Of a stretch of 64,000 nt of DNA, positions 25,143 through 34,080 are shown in pieces; the first letter of the stretch is position 1, and every line of letters begins with the position of its first letter. The stretch covers positions 244,848-308,847 of the forward strand of contig NZ_QKLU01000009.1 in assembly GCF_003208655.1 (NCBI RefSeq), read 5' to 3'. The position numbers were made by a program, and so were the translations under genes. This DNA comes from Pedobacter nutrimenti (GTDB lineage Bacteria; Bacteroidota; Bacteroidia; Sphingobacteriales; Sphingobacteriaceae). Below the pieces are notes generated by a model that made no database searches, was not told the DNA's origin, and saw nothing but the letters and a program-made list of their open reading frames with translations.

Positions 25143-26312
25143 TTAAATTAATCTTTTGATGATGGCTTTATTTTGGGGCCGGTCCCCTTCAAACTGAAGC
25201 AGGTTGATCCCTGGTCTTTTTCCGGCTTCCAGACTGCCGTACTGCTGCGAAATCCCTAAAAACTCTGCTCCGTTTAAGGTTGCCCAGCGCAAGCTTTCCT
25301 CAAAGGTCGTTTGCCCTGCCCGGACCAGGGTTTGCATTTCGGCCAAAACGCTCAACTGATGATTACTTGCCAGGCTATCGGTTCCAAGGGTAAATTTTGC
25401 CCCCGTCTGCCGCAACATGGCCACATCAGGCAACCGGTTTTCTATATATTGATTTGCATTCGGACAAAGGCACCAGTAAATGTCCGGGTTGAATTTCAAT
25501 GCGAAATGCACATCTGAAGCTGCTGTAAAAGTGTTGTGCACCATTAAAGCTTTGCCCATAGGCAGTTCTGGCAAAATGCTTTTTAATGCACTTTGTCCGC
25601 TGGCCTGAAAAAAGGAAATGTCCAGCCCCAGAAATTCGTAGAGTTTTAAAAAGGCCCCTTTCTTATGCTCAAAAAATTCATTTTCATCTGCTGTTTCCTG
25701 GTTGTGCATACTGATCAGGTTTTCCTCCTTTTGGCTATAGGCCCTGATTAGCGCAAAGAGCTCTTTGGATACCGAATATGGGGCATGCGGGACAATAGAT
25801 GCTTTTAAGGGGGCAAAAGCTTGTTTAAGCCCTATGGCCTGCCCCATGACCGCAGGTGCCTGCTGGGGATTAAAACCCAATGTTTCAATAAAAGTATGGT
25901 AATACAGATCGCTCTGCTGTTTTGTTTGTCTGGAAATCAGTTGATTGGAAATATCCCCAACGGCCACAATTCCCTGTCTGTGCATGTCCTGGTCTGCTTT
26001 TGTGATCGCCTCCAGGATCAGTTCCTCTGCCATGGTCCTTTGACCGATCACCTGGCGGACAAATTCCTGTAAACCGGTGCCTTCCTGGATTTTTCCAAGC
26101 AGGTGCGAGAGCTCCAGGTGACAGTGTGTATTGACAAAACCGGGAACAAGTATTCCCTGGTGCTTTTCTATATTTTCTATTCCTCTTGACTTTGCCTGTT
26201 CCGGGCTAAACACCGCTTTTATGGTCCCCCCCTCCCCAAGTTCAAGCACACCATGTGCTATAGGAGCTGAAGAAACCGGATAAAGCCAGGATGCGGAAAT
26301 ATATTTAAGCAT
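25143..26312 (-). CDS. Amidohydrolase (TRZ/ATZ-type metal-dependent deaminase family)
   Basis: A 389-residue metal-dependent hydrolase. The first metal site is NTHCHLEL (His63 and His65 from the ATG). Further ligands are expected in VPHAPYSVS and MHNQETADENEF, and the C-terminal motif GTDSLASNHQLSVLAEM supplies the conserved Asp. This pattern is that of the ATZ/TRZ and aminofutalosine or adenosine deaminase-like group. The substrate is not clear. ATG at 26310-26312 is chosen; an in-frame GTG lies two codons upstream. It opens an operon with the nitronate monooxygenase-like gene and is divergent from the WYL regulator. Confidence 0.82.
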   Translation of the reverse strand: MLKYISASWLYPVSSAPIAHGVLELGEGGTIKAVFSPEQAKSRGIENIEKHQGILVPGFVNTHCHLELSHLLGKIQEGTGLQEFVRQVIGQRTMAEELILEAITKADQDMHRQGIVAVGDISNQLISRQTKQQSDLYYHTFIETLGFNPQQAPAVMGQAIGLKQAFAPLKASIVPHAPYSVSKELFALIRAYSQKEENLISMHNQETADENEFFEHKKGAFLKLYEFLGLDISFFQASGQSALKSILPELPMGKALMVHNTFTAASDVHFALKFNPDIYWCLCPNANQYIENRLPDVAMLRQTGAKFTLGTDSLASNHQLSVLAEMQTLVRAGQTTFEESLRWATLNGAEFLGISQQYGSLEAGKRPGINLLQFEGDRPQNKAIIKRLI

Positions 26313-26394
26313 AAGCACAAATTACGGCTATCCTGTCCATTCAAACAAATTAACTGCTAAAGAACTCCGGGACTGCAGCTTGTTTTGAGGTTCC

Positions 26395-26427
26395 TTTCGG
26401 GGAAAAGCCTTTCATTAATTATATTTG
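26395..26427 (+). promoter_or_regulatory. Predicted promoter of the WYL regulator gene
   Basis: TATATTTG (26420-26427) is an exact TAnnTTTG -7 box. TTTC at 26395-26398 is a near match to the -33 TTTG at a spacing of 21 nt. The ATG lies 33 nt downstream of the box, in the divergent gap with the amidohydrolase gene. Confidence 0.5.
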
Positions 26428-26460
26428 TTTCAAAAAATTTAACCCCAACCTTATTGCAAC

Positions 26461-27150
26461 ATGAACCGGATAGACAGGCTCCTAGGAATTTTGGTACTTC
26501 TGCAAACCAAAAAATATACCAGCGCAGAAAAAATCGCCGAGCACTATCAGATCAGCATCAGAACCGTATACAGAGACATCAAAGCCCTGATCGAACAGGG
26601 CATTCCCATTAGTTTTGAGCAGCCTAAGGGTTATTTCATTGTACAGGGGTATTTCCTGCCGCCCGTATCCTTTAATTCAGAAGAAGCCAATGCCCTTTTG
26701 ATTATGGAACGCCTTGTTGCCGGCTTTGCAGACCAGTCCATACACATGCATTACACCAATGCGCTGAATAAGGTCAAGGCTGTATTGCGCCACAGTCAGA
26801 AAGAGCGGTTGGAGTTTTTAAACGACAACATCAAATTGCAGCTGCCGGACTTTATAAAGAACGAATACCAGCACCTTTCTGTATTGCAACAGGTCATTTC
26901 TACCAAGTCTATTATTGAAATTGACTATACCAACAATGAAAAGGAAAGCAGTACCCGGCGACTGGAGTCCATAGGCCTTATTTTTTATGCCTTCAACTGG
27001 CATCTGATTGCCTGGTGCCACAACCGCAAAGACTACCGTGATTTCAGGGTTTCCAGAATTGTTAAAATCAAATGTCTTGATCTGCCCTTTGAAAAGACCC
27101 AGCACCGGTCTGTTTCAGATTACATGCAAGAACTCCCTGTCAATTACTAA
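26461..27150 (+). CDS. HTH-WYL transcriptional regulator
   Basis: A 229-residue regulator. The N-terminus is a DeoR-like winged helix (residues 1-58, IRTVYRDIKALIEQGIPISF being the recognition region). The C-terminal part (about 135-215) is a WYL-type ligand-sensing domain with IDYTNNEKESSTRRLESIGLIFY and WHLIAWCHNRKDYRDFRVSRI (given in part). WYL proteins bind ligands or nucleic acid and regulate neighbouring genes. Candidate targets are the divergent amidohydrolase operon or itself; this is inference from position. It is followed by a repeat-rich patch and then by asmA in the opposite direction. Confidence 0.9.
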   Translation: MNRIDRLLGILVLLQTKKYTSAEKIAEHYQISIRTVYRDIKALIEQGIPISFEQPKGYFIVQGYFLPPVSFNSEEANALLIMERLVAGFADQSIHMHYTNALNKVKAVLRHSQKERLEFLNDNIKLQLPDFIKNEYQHLSVLQQVISTKSIIEIDYTNNEKESSTRRLESIGLIFYAFNWHLIAWCHNRKDYRDFRVSRIVKIKCLDLPFEKTQHRSVSDYMQELPVNY

Positions 27151-27156
27151 ACAAAG

Positions 27157-27302
27157 CCGGGCAGTATCTGATGGATGCTTTAGAAGTACTTTAGTACTGA
27201 TGGAAAAACAACCGGAACACTGCCCGGATTTTGAACGGATTTTAGCCGGAGATAGTCCGGGTAAAATCCGGACGAAGTCTCTGTAATCTCCCTATAATCT
27301 CC
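27157..27302. repeat. Nested inverted repeats between convergent genes
   Basis: CCGGGCAGT (27157-27165) is perfectly complementary to ACTGCCCGG (27219-27227). Inside it, AGTACT (27185-27190) and AGTACT (27193-27198) form a second hairpin. Further on, TCCGG (27256-27260) pairs with CCGGA (27268-27272), and TAATCTCC is repeated directly at 27284-27291 and 27295-27302. A 28-codon frame starting MEKQPEHCPDFERIL (27200-27286) threads through it. There is no clear T tract, so it is not a standard terminator. Origin and role are unknown. Confidence 0.5.
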
Positions 27303-27369
27303 CCGTTAGGACTAGAAAATCCCTCCACTGTTTCCCGGGCATTTATCTTCCAAAACTTAAATTTGCGTG

Positions 27370-30300
27370 CTAATTTTCCGGGTCTGTGCTCTCCTCCAGT
27401 TTTCCATCCTTGTTTCGCTTTAAGCGCACCACGGGTTTTTCCTGTGTACCGGTAATGCTCAATGGGATCCCAAAAATTCCAAAGGGTGGCAGGCCCAACC
27501 TTCCACTCATGTTCAGACGCCCATCCAGACTCACCTGCCCTTCAAATCTTGGTCTGAAACCGGCAATTTTCATTTTAAAACGTTCAATGGTGATGATGTT
27601 TTTGTTGATGCTGCTTTTAATGTTTACTTCCGAAAGATCAGGATTGGTCAGGGTGTCCCTGTGGGTCTCTTTACTCACCGCATTCATCAGCTTAAAACCA
27701 AGAAGGCTTACTTTTTTCAGGGAAAGTACCCCTTTACCTTTTATGGATGGAAGAACAGGGAACATATCCTGATTGAGCCTTCCGGAAAGCTGGTAGTCTA
27801 ACCCAACTACGCCTTTTACTTTAGAAGCAGAGCTGGCCAGTTCACGGAATAATTTGACCTCTTTATAGGCTTTGGCAATATCAAACTCTTTTGCCCTAAT
27901 GTGATAATCAAAAAGGGCCGATGTTGGCTTCAGACTTTTATAACTGCCATCCATTTGCACAGCGGCACCGATCAGGTTAAAGCCGGCATCTTTCAGGGCA
28001 AGACTTCCTTTATCGAGCGCCAATGTACCTTTAACATTTTTGAGCTCCAAACCATTATAATGCACCGAGCCTGCATCGGCAGAAAAAGAAACATTCAGGT
28101 TGCCGGGAATCAGAATGACGCCCTGCCCTTTTGCAGCAGCAGCCGGAGCCCCGCTGTGGTAAGCCATAAATTCATCCGCATATAAGTTTTTACTCTGCAA
28201 ATTAAACGTTCCGCTCAGCGCGGCCTTCTGGGAGAGGATATAACTGATTACATTGTCCAGCGCCCCGTTAATGTTAAAGTCTGACTTTCCGTAAACAGCT
28301 TTAAACTGCTCAAATTTCATTTTATCTTGAACAAAGGAGAATACACCATTTTTGATCAGAAATTCTTTAGGGAAAAGGTCTGACTGCAAGCTAAGACCTT
28401 TAATGGTCATGCGTCCTTTATTGTTCAACCGGTCATAGCGTCCTGCCATGGCATCACTTTGCAAGCCTTTTAAAGAAAGATTGGTGCTCACCGAGCCCTT
28501 CACCTGATAACCCTTTACGGCAAAAAGCTGGTACATTTTGCCCAGGTCCACCGTTCCTTTTGACTTGACGTCATAGGCCACGTTTTCAAAATTCCTGACC
28601 TCTGCTTTAAGCAAAAACGGCTGGCCGGCCATCTGGAAAGAAATTGGCTTAATTTGTAACTGGGTTCCCCTCAGGGTACCACTTTGGTTAAAAAGCGTAC
28701 CATCTACAACGATATGCTCCAAAGCCTGGTTAAAGGAAGCCGTTTTCAGGTAACCATCGCTGAGTTTAATGCTGGCCCTGGTGAGGGGGAAAATTTTTCT
28801 TTTTTTATGGTAACTGCCTTTGCTTTGCACATCAAGGTTCAGCTTACCCCTCAATTCCAGTCCTTTCAAAGGGTAAAATTGTTTGAGTTCCGCAAAATTG
28901 AAAACGGATTTTAAATCTGCATCCAGGCTTAACTGCTGCGCGGTACTGAATTTCACAAAGCCTTTCAGGTAATTACTCAGTGCCCGGATGTCAATATCTC
29001 TGAAATCCAGATGCGTGTGTTTATAATCGCCGTCCGGATTTCCCCCTTCTGCACGAAAATTAATGTGATCAATGGCCGCCGGTAAAGTACTGTATTTAAA
29101 ATAACCTCCTGATAAAGAAGATTTTAAATTAAACTTAGGAATGGTAGCAATTACGGTATCTACCTGTCTGATGCCAGAGCGGACCACTTTTTTGGTGTAT
29201 TTACCATCGGCATCCAGGTCCAGGACCAGATGTCCTTTAAGCTGCGCTATTCCAAATACTTTTGCCCATTGCTCTAAATTGACAGAAGCACGGGTTTTGG
29301 TAAAGATTTCCGGTTCTTTCAAACCTTTAAACCTCAGCACCGAACTCAGGCGATCTTTTCCCATGGTAAAATACAAGCTGTCCATATTGATGTACAGGCT
29401 GTCCGGATTTAAACCAGGCAATCGGGTCTGCAGGTTCAGAAACAAATTCCGGATGGGCTGAGGTGCCTTTGGATTGTTGATTTCACCCTGCCGGATTTTC
29501 ATATTGAAAGCAAGGGTGGGCATACTTTTACTACTGGCCTGATATTTACCAATCAGCGAAGCATTGATTTCGGCATAGCCCTTAATATTGGTTTCCTCCA
29601 TACGACTGGCCATGGCAGGCGGAAGGGCGGTAAAAATATTGTGCAAATCTGTTTCTTTGGCTACCGTTTTAAAATTGATGTCATAACCATCTTTCAAAAA
29701 GGAAAACTTGCCCACAAAGTGTATAGGAAGGGAATTAATTTTCAGGTCATTTTCATCGAACATCAGGTCCAGGGAACTGGTATTGATTTTAGTGAGCAGT
29801 TTGGCATTGACCTTTTTATGAAGCAGGTAGGGATTGTTGTTGTAATAAAGGTCAAGGGTATCTATCTGTGCATTGCTTTTTAAGTCAAATACGGCCTTGC
29901 TCAGGTCGCCTTGTCCGGTATAGTTCAGTCCCACTGCCCTGACCAGCATCGGCACAGAGAGGTCATGATAAATCAGTTTACTTTTTCGGATAGAAATACT
30001 TTCAATTTTTATCGCTGCAGAGCTGCTGTCCGTACTGCTGCTTTTGGTGTCTTTTTCCTTTTTCCAGATGTTGTAATTTGCATTTCCTTTTTCATCGACC
30101 TTAATATGAACATTGGCCTGGTCCAGATAGATCCGGTCAATTTTAATCTGTCCGGAAAAAAGACTGCTCAGGTCTACGCCGAAAGAAAGGTCTTTTGCCT
30201 GCAACAGGGTATCTTTTTCAAATGGAGCAGCACCCCTGATGCGAAGCTCGTGCAGGTTTAACGTCAGGGAAGGAAACTGTTTAAAGAAAGACAATCCCGA

Positions 30301-30450
30301 ACTTTCAAACTGGACTTCTCCGTTGATATTCTGATTGAGCCATTGCTTTACCCCTTTGGAAATCGCAGCGGGCATCAGGTATGGAACCAAGAATAAAAGA
30401 AGTAAAATGGATGCAAAACTGATCCCGAGAATTTTTATAGCTTTTTTCAA
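27370..30450 (-). CDS. AsmA-family inner-membrane/periplasmic protein
   Basis: A 1026-residue protein with one N-terminal membrane helix (about residues 8-27) and a long periplasmic beta-rich body. Its N-terminal AsmA pattern is VQFESSGLSFFKQFPSLTLNLHELRIRG (given in part) and FGVDLSSLFSGQIKIDRIYLD. The C-terminal AsmA_2-like region is about 830-1010 (KGVLSLKKVSLLGFKLMNAVS, KMKIAGFRPRFEGQVSLDGRLN in part). AsmA-like proteins are thought to form grooves that carry phospholipids between the two membranes. The start is TTG (30448-30450); no ATG occurs before codon 27. A TAACTTTG promoter box lies 26 nt upstream. The gene converges with the WYL regulator and diverges from dinB. Confidence 0.9.
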   Translation of the reverse strand: MKKAIKILGISFASILLLLFLVPYLMPAAISKGVKQWLNQNINGEVQFESSGLSFFKQFPSLTLNLHELRIRGAAPFEKDTLLQAKDLSFGVDLSSLFSGQIKIDRIYLDQANVHIKVDEKGNANYNIWKKEKDTKSSSTDSSSAAIKIESISIRKSKLIYHDLSVPMLVRAVGLNYTGQGDLSKAVFDLKSNAQIDTLDLYYNNNPYLLHKKVNAKLLTKINTSSLDLMFDENDLKINSLPIHFVGKFSFLKDGYDINFKTVAKETDLHNIFTALPPAMASRMEETNIKGYAEINASLIGKYQASSKSMPTLAFNMKIRQGEINNPKAPQPIRNLFLNLQTRLPGLNPDSLYINMDSLYFTMGKDRLSSVLRFKGLKEPEIFTKTRASVNLEQWAKVFGIAQLKGHLVLDLDADGKYTKKVVRSGIRQVDTVIATIPKFNLKSSLSGGYFKYSTLPAAIDHINFRAEGGNPDGDYKHTHLDFRDIDIRALSNYLKGFVKFSTAQQLSLDADLKSVFNFAELKQFYPLKGLELRGKLNLDVQSKGSYHKKRKIFPLTRASIKLSDGYLKTASFNQALEHIVVDGTLFNQSGTLRGTQLQIKPISFQMAGQPFLLKAEVRNFENVAYDVKSKGTVDLGKMYQLFAVKGYQVKGSVSTNLSLKGLQSDAMAGRYDRLNNKGRMTIKGLSLQSDLFPKEFLIKNGVFSFVQDKMKFEQFKAVYGKSDFNINGALDNVISYILSQKAALSGTFNLQSKNLYADEFMAYHSGAPAAAAKGQGVILIPGNLNVSFSADAGSVHYNGLELKNVKGTLALDKGSLALKDAGFNLIGAAVQMDGSYKSLKPTSALFDYHIRAKEFDIAKAYKEVKLFRELASSASKVKGVVGLDYQLSGRLNQDMFPVLPSIKGKGVLSLKKVSLLGFKLMNAVSKETHRDTLTNPDLSEVNIKSSINKNIITIERFKMKIAGFRPRFEGQVSLDGRLNMSGRLGLPPFGIFGIPLSITGTQEKPVVRLKRNKDGKLEESTDPEN

Positions 30451-30476
30451 TCTGACGAAATTATAATGAGGCGCTG

Positions 30477-30484
30477 CAAAGTTA
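30477..30484 (-). promoter_or_regulatory. Predicted asmA promoter (-7 box)
   Basis: Minus-strand TAACTTTG, exact TAnnTTTG, ends 26 nt before the TTG start of the AsmA-family gene. It supports this TTG as the true start, because little room is left for another. Confidence 0.45.
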
Positions 30485-30566
30485 ATTTTTTTTATCCTAA
30501 AAAATCAGGCTGCCATAAGGTTGTCAGCGGCGCCTGTTTGCTTTGTATTCTAAAGAAAACAAAACT

Positions 30567-31064
30567 ATGGAAATGATTAAAATGTATCTGGAAGAATTGG
30601 AACAGGAAGCAAAGGTGAGCAAAAAAATGCTGGAAAGAATTCCTAATGACCATTTTGGCTGGAAACCGCACGAAAAAAGCATGGACATTAAAAATCTGGC
30701 CGGCCATTTGGCAGACCTGCACAGTTGGGCAGGGTTAATATTAAGTACAGATGAACTGGATTTTATGAACATGCCTTATCAGTTAGAGGACATGAACAAC
30801 ACAGCAGAACTTCTGAACTGCCTGGAAAAAAGCCTCGATAAATCCAGGGCACAACTTGTTCCTGAAATGGAAAAAGCGCTGAACGACAACTGGACCCTAA
30901 GAAGCGGTGAAACCATTTATGATGTGTCTCCTAAGACAAAAGTCATCCGCATGTCCCTGAACCAGATTACACATCACCGGGCACAATTGGGTGTTTACCT
31001 TCGTTTGCTGGACATCCCTCTTCCCGCCAGTTATGGACCAAGTGCAGACGAAAAGGAGTTTTAG
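30567..31064 (+). CDS. DinB-family four-helix protein
   Basis: A 165-residue protein of the DinB/YfiT-like four-helix-bundle superfamily. Conserved parts are LERIPNDHFGWKPHEKSMDIKNLAGHLADLH (given in part) and the C-terminal ITHHRAQLGVYLRLLDIPLP, which ends in the family pattern. The His residues of LAGHLADLH and THHRAQ are the likely metal ligands. Members include thiol-dependent transferases, but the activity here is unknown. ATG at 30567-30569 is preferred to an in-frame TTG at 30543. The gene is divergent from asmA and precedes rluF by 72 nt. Confidence 0.88.
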   Translation: MEMIKMYLEELEQEAKVSKKMLERIPNDHFGWKPHEKSMDIKNLAGHLADLHSWAGLILSTDELDFMNMPYQLEDMNNTAELLNCLEKSLDKSRAQLVPEMEKALNDNWTLRSGETIYDVSPKTKVIRMSLNQITHHRAQLGVYLRLLDIPLPASYGPSADEKEF

Positions 31065-31084
31065 CACAACATTTTAACCGAAAT

Positions 31085-31132
31085 ATGGGTTTTAATTGAT
31101 TTCTTTGCAAAAGGAAATCAATTAAAACCCAT
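31085..31132 (+). promoter_or_regulatory. Long perfect hairpin directly before rluF
   Basis: ATGGGTTTTAATTGATTTC (31085-31103) and GAAATCAATTAAAACCCAT (31114-31132) are exact reverse complements. The stem can extend by one G-U and two A-T pairs (31104-31106 with 31111-31113) to 22 bp closed by a GCAA tetraloop at 31107-31110. The right arm ends 4 nt before the rluF ATG. In RNA it would hide the region around the ribosome entry site. It could be the dinB terminator, an operator palindrome or a leader control element; which one is not decided by sequence. Confidence 0.6.
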
Positions 31133-31136
31133 CCTC

Positions 31137-32144
31137 ATGTCGGATTCCAGTACAAGATTAAATAAATACATCAGTGAAAGTGGTTTGTGTTCCAGAAGGG
31201 CCGCAGACAGGTATATTGAACAGGGCAGTGTATATATTAATGGCAAAAAAGCCAAGGTTGGCGATAAAGTCTTTTTTGGGGACCTGGTGGTCGTCAATGG
31301 ACAAAGTATAGAACCGAAGCAGGTGGAAAACTCCATCCTACTGGCTTTCAACAAACCCACCGGAATCACAAGCACGACAGAGGCAGGCGTAAAAAGTAAT
31401 ATTGTGGATTATGTAAACCACAGTGAGCGCGTTTTTCCGATCGGCAGGCTGGACAAAGATTCGCAGGGACTGATTTTCCTGACCAATAACGGAGATCTGG
31501 TGAATAAAATACTCCGTGCCGGCAACAATCATGAAAAAGAATATGTCGTCACGGTAAACAAGCCTTTGACCGATCGTTTTATAGAAGGCATGGCCAAAGG
31601 GGTCCCCGTCTTAGGCGTCATGACCAAAAAATGCAAGGTAAGCAAAGAAAGTCCCCTGATTTTCAGGATTACCCTGATCCAGGGCCTAAACAGGCAGATC
31701 CGCAGAATGTGTGAGTATTTTGGTTATGAAGTGGTCAAACTGGAAAGGGTGAGGATCATGAACATTAGTCTTAAAGGGCTTCCACTGGGTGAATGGCGGG
31801 AGCTGACCACGGAAGAACAGCAGGAAATTTACAAAATGGTTGCCAAATCCAGCTCCGAGAAATCGGCTGCCCCAAAACGGGTTTCCAATAAAAAGAATAC
31901 AGAACCGGCAGAAAGTCCTGCGCCTTCTAAAAGAAGCAATACCTCGCGTCCAAAAGGCGGCAATGCTGCTGGCCGCAGCAAAGCAAAGCCAGATGGCAGA
32001 TCTGCTGCTGCTCCTAAAAGAAATACCAATGCTGCCGGGGTAACAGACTGGCATAAATCCAATGGCCCCAGCAAAAGACCTGTCAGACCATCCAAGGGAA
32101 GACCAGGCGCACCGGCCGCTAAAACCAGAAGCCCAAAACGTTAG
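31137..32144 (+). CDS. rluF: 23S rRNA pseudouridine synthase RluF-type, with basic C-terminal tail
   Basis: A 335-residue enzyme of the RluB/E/F family. An S4 RNA-binding domain (residues 6-60, LNKYISESGLCSRRAADRYI) is followed by the catalytic domain with GRLDKDSQGLIFLTNNGD; Asp106 is the predicted nucleophile. ILRAGNNHEKEYVVTV and LNRQIRRMCEYFGYEV are typical of RluF, which modifies U2604 (E. coli numbering). The core ends near residue 235. The last 100 residues are a low-complexity tail rich in Lys, Arg, Ala, Pro and Ser, likely disordered and RNA-binding. A strong hairpin lies immediately before the start codon. Confidence 0.9.
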   Translation: MSDSSTRLNKYISESGLCSRRAADRYIEQGSVYINGKKAKVGDKVFFGDLVVVNGQSIEPKQVENSILLAFNKPTGITSTTEAGVKSNIVDYVNHSERVFPIGRLDKDSQGLIFLTNNGDLVNKILRAGNNHEKEYVVTVNKPLTDRFIEGMAKGVPVLGVMTKKCKVSKESPLIFRITLIQGLNRQIRRMCEYFGYEVVKLERVRIMNISLKGLPLGEWRELTTEEQQEIYKMVAKSSSEKSAAPKRVSNKKNTEPAESPAPSKRSNTSRPKGGNAAGRSKAKPDGRSAAAPKRNTNAAGVTDWHKSNGPSKRPVRPSKGRPGAPAAKTRSPKR

Positions 32145-32196
32145 CCCGGAGAATTGATTAGTAAGTCATTGTGACAATAATCGCATTTTTTTTAGG

Positions 32197-32204
32197 TAAC
32201 TTTG
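32197..32204 (+). promoter_or_regulatory. Predicted rlmN promoter (-7 box)
   Basis: TAACTTTG, exact TAnnTTTG, ends 7 nt before the rlmN ATG at 32212. With a start of transcription a few bases downstream, the mRNA would be nearly leaderless; the second ATG (32218) is an alternative start. Confidence 0.4.
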
Positions 32205-32211
32205 CGGCGAA

Positions 32212-33267
32212 ATGGCAATGATTAAAAAAACGGATATTCGTGCGCTGACCCTGGACCAGCTGCAGCAGCACTTTATTTCCATCAAGGAACCTTCTTACCG
32301 GGCCAAACAGGTATACCAATGGTTATGGGAAAAGTCTGCCCGTAGTTTTGAGCAGATGAGCAACCTGTCCAAGGACCTGAGGAAAAAACTGGATGAAAAT
32401 TTTGCAATCAATGTAGTAGAGGTCAATAACGCTCAGTTTAGTAATGACCATACCATTAAAAACACCTTCAGGTTATATGACGGCAACATTGTAGAAGGCG
32501 TTTTGATTCCCATGGATGAGCGTATGACCGCTTGCGTCAGTTCACAGGTTGGCTGCAGCCTGACCTGCAAGTTTTGTGCAACGGGTTATATGGACCGCAA
32601 AAGAAACCTCAATGCAGATGAAATTTATGACCAGGTGGTTTTGATTGACCAGCAGGCCAAACAAAATTACAATGCCCCTTTAACAAATATCGTTTACATG
32701 GGGATGGGAGAACCCCTGCTCAATTATGCCAATGTATTGAAATCGATTGAGCGCATTACAGCGCCCGATGGCTTAAACATGTCTTATAAACGCATTACCG
32801 TATCCACTGCCGGGATTGCTAAAATGATCAAAAAACTGGGTGATGACGGCGTAAAATTTAACCTGGCCATTTCCCTTCACGCTGCCAATGACAAAAAGAG
32901 GAACGAGATCATGCCCATCAATGAGCAGAATTCGTTAAAGTCACTGGAAGAGGCCCTCAAATATTATTTTTCCAAAACAAAAAACCCGGTGACTTATGAA
33001 TACATCGTCTTCAATCATTTCAATGATGAAATAGAAGATGCGATGGAACTGGCTAAATTCTGCAAGCATGTCCCTTGTAAAGTGAACCTGATTGAATATA
33101 ATCCGATACAGTTTGCAGATTTCATTAATGCCGAGGGAGATAAAATCGATGCCTTTTCCAATTATCTGAAAAGTCAGGGCATTAATACCAATATCAGGCG
33201 CAGTCGTGGTAAGGACATTGATGCCGCCTGCGGACAGCTGGCCATCAAAGACCAGACAGTTTCCTGA
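32212..33267 (+). CDS. rlmN: Dual-specificity 23S rRNA/tRNA methyltransferase RlmN
   Basis: A 351-residue radical SAM enzyme that methylates C2 of A2503 in 23S rRNA and A37 in tRNAs. The iron-sulfur motif is CSLTCKFC (Cys115, Cys119, Cys122). The C-terminal catalytic Cys is Cys340 in AACGQL. Other family marks are YMGMGEPLLNYANV and FNLAISLHAAND. Length is standard. It has its own promoter box and is followed by comF after 46 nt. Confidence 0.96.
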   Translation: MAMIKKTDIRALTLDQLQQHFISIKEPSYRAKQVYQWLWEKSARSFEQMSNLSKDLRKKLDENFAINVVEVNNAQFSNDHTIKNTFRLYDGNIVEGVLIPMDERMTACVSSQVGCSLTCKFCATGYMDRKRNLNADEIYDQVVLIDQQAKQNYNAPLTNIVYMGMGEPLLNYANVLKSIERITAPDGLNMSYKRITVSTAGIAKMIKKLGDDGVKFNLAISLHAANDKKRNEIMPINEQNSLKSLEEALKYYFSKTKNPVTYEYIVFNHFNDEIEDAMELAKFCKHVPCKVNLIEYNPIQFADFINAEGDKIDAFSNYLKSQGINTNIRRSRGKDIDAACGQLAIKDQTVS

Positions 33268-33313
33268 ATTTAAATAACCAGAAAAACAAAATAAGGAACG
33301 ACATTGGCTTTTA

Positions 33314-34009
33314 ATGAAGCCAAACTTTTTCTCAGACCTTTTTGCCTTACTTTTTCCCAGGTTGTGCGGCGCCTGCGCTACGCCTTTGTATAACGGAGAA
33401 CAGGAAATTTGTCTGACTTGCCTGCAGGACCTGCCATATACAGATTTTCACCTGTACAAAGACCACCCACTTGCCAAACAGTTCTGGGGAAGGGTCTCCT
33501 TGAATGGGGTTTTTGCCTTGCTGTATTATAAAAAGTCGGGCAGCACAAAAAACCTGGTCCATCAGTTAAAATACAAAGACCAGTGCCGGCTGGGCATCTT
33601 TTTGGGAGAAAAAATCGGAGAACGCTTATTACTTTCTTCGGAATTTAAGAACATTGACCTGGTTCTTCCTGTTCCGCTTCATTGGAAAAAGGCTTTTCAA
33701 AGAGGCTACAACCAAAGTACTTTTATTGCCATGGGCATTGCTTCGGTTTTAAAAATACCTCTCTGTGAAAAGGCCATCCATAGAAAAACCCCTACCCGGA
33801 GTCAGACCAGAAAAGACCGTTACCAGCGGTTCAGTAACCTCACCGAAGTTTTCAAAGCCCCCCGGCCGGAACTACTTTCGGGAAAACATCTTCTTTTGGT
33901 TGATGATGTGATTACCACAGGGGCGACCGTAGAATCCTGTGCACTTGAACTCTTTAAATGCAGGCCCTTAAGCATTAGCGTGGCCGCCATTGCTTTTGTA
34001 CCCACTTAA
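33314..34009 (+). CDS. comF: ComF-family phosphoribosyltransferase-like protein
   Basis: A 231-residue protein of the ComF/GntX family. It has an N-terminal zinc ribbon (CGACATPLYNGEQEICLTC, residues about 19-37) and a C-terminal PRTase-type domain. The PRPP-binding signature LLLVDDVITTGATVESC lies near residues 193-209, and QRGYNQSTFIA precedes it. ComF takes part in DNA uptake for transformation in some bacteria; other members have unknown roles. It follows rlmN by 46 nt, so it is likely cotranscribed. The two hairpin units at 34081-34261 lie just downstream. Confidence 0.9.
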   Translation: MKPNFFSDLFALLFPRLCGACATPLYNGEQEICLTCLQDLPYTDFHLYKDHPLAKQFWGRVSLNGVFALLYYKKSGSTKNLVHQLKYKDQCRLGIFLGEKIGERLLLSSEFKNIDLVLPVPLHWKKAFQRGYNQSTFIAMGIASVLKIPLCEKAIHRKTPTRSQTRKDRYQRFSNLTEVFKAPRPELLSGKHLLLVDDVITTGATVESCALELFKCRPLSISVAAIAFVPT

Positions 34010-34080
34010 ATCCAAAGCTGCATCGTATAAAAAATTTATTGCAGAAACAACAAATCAAATCTGCCAGCGTTTATACTATT

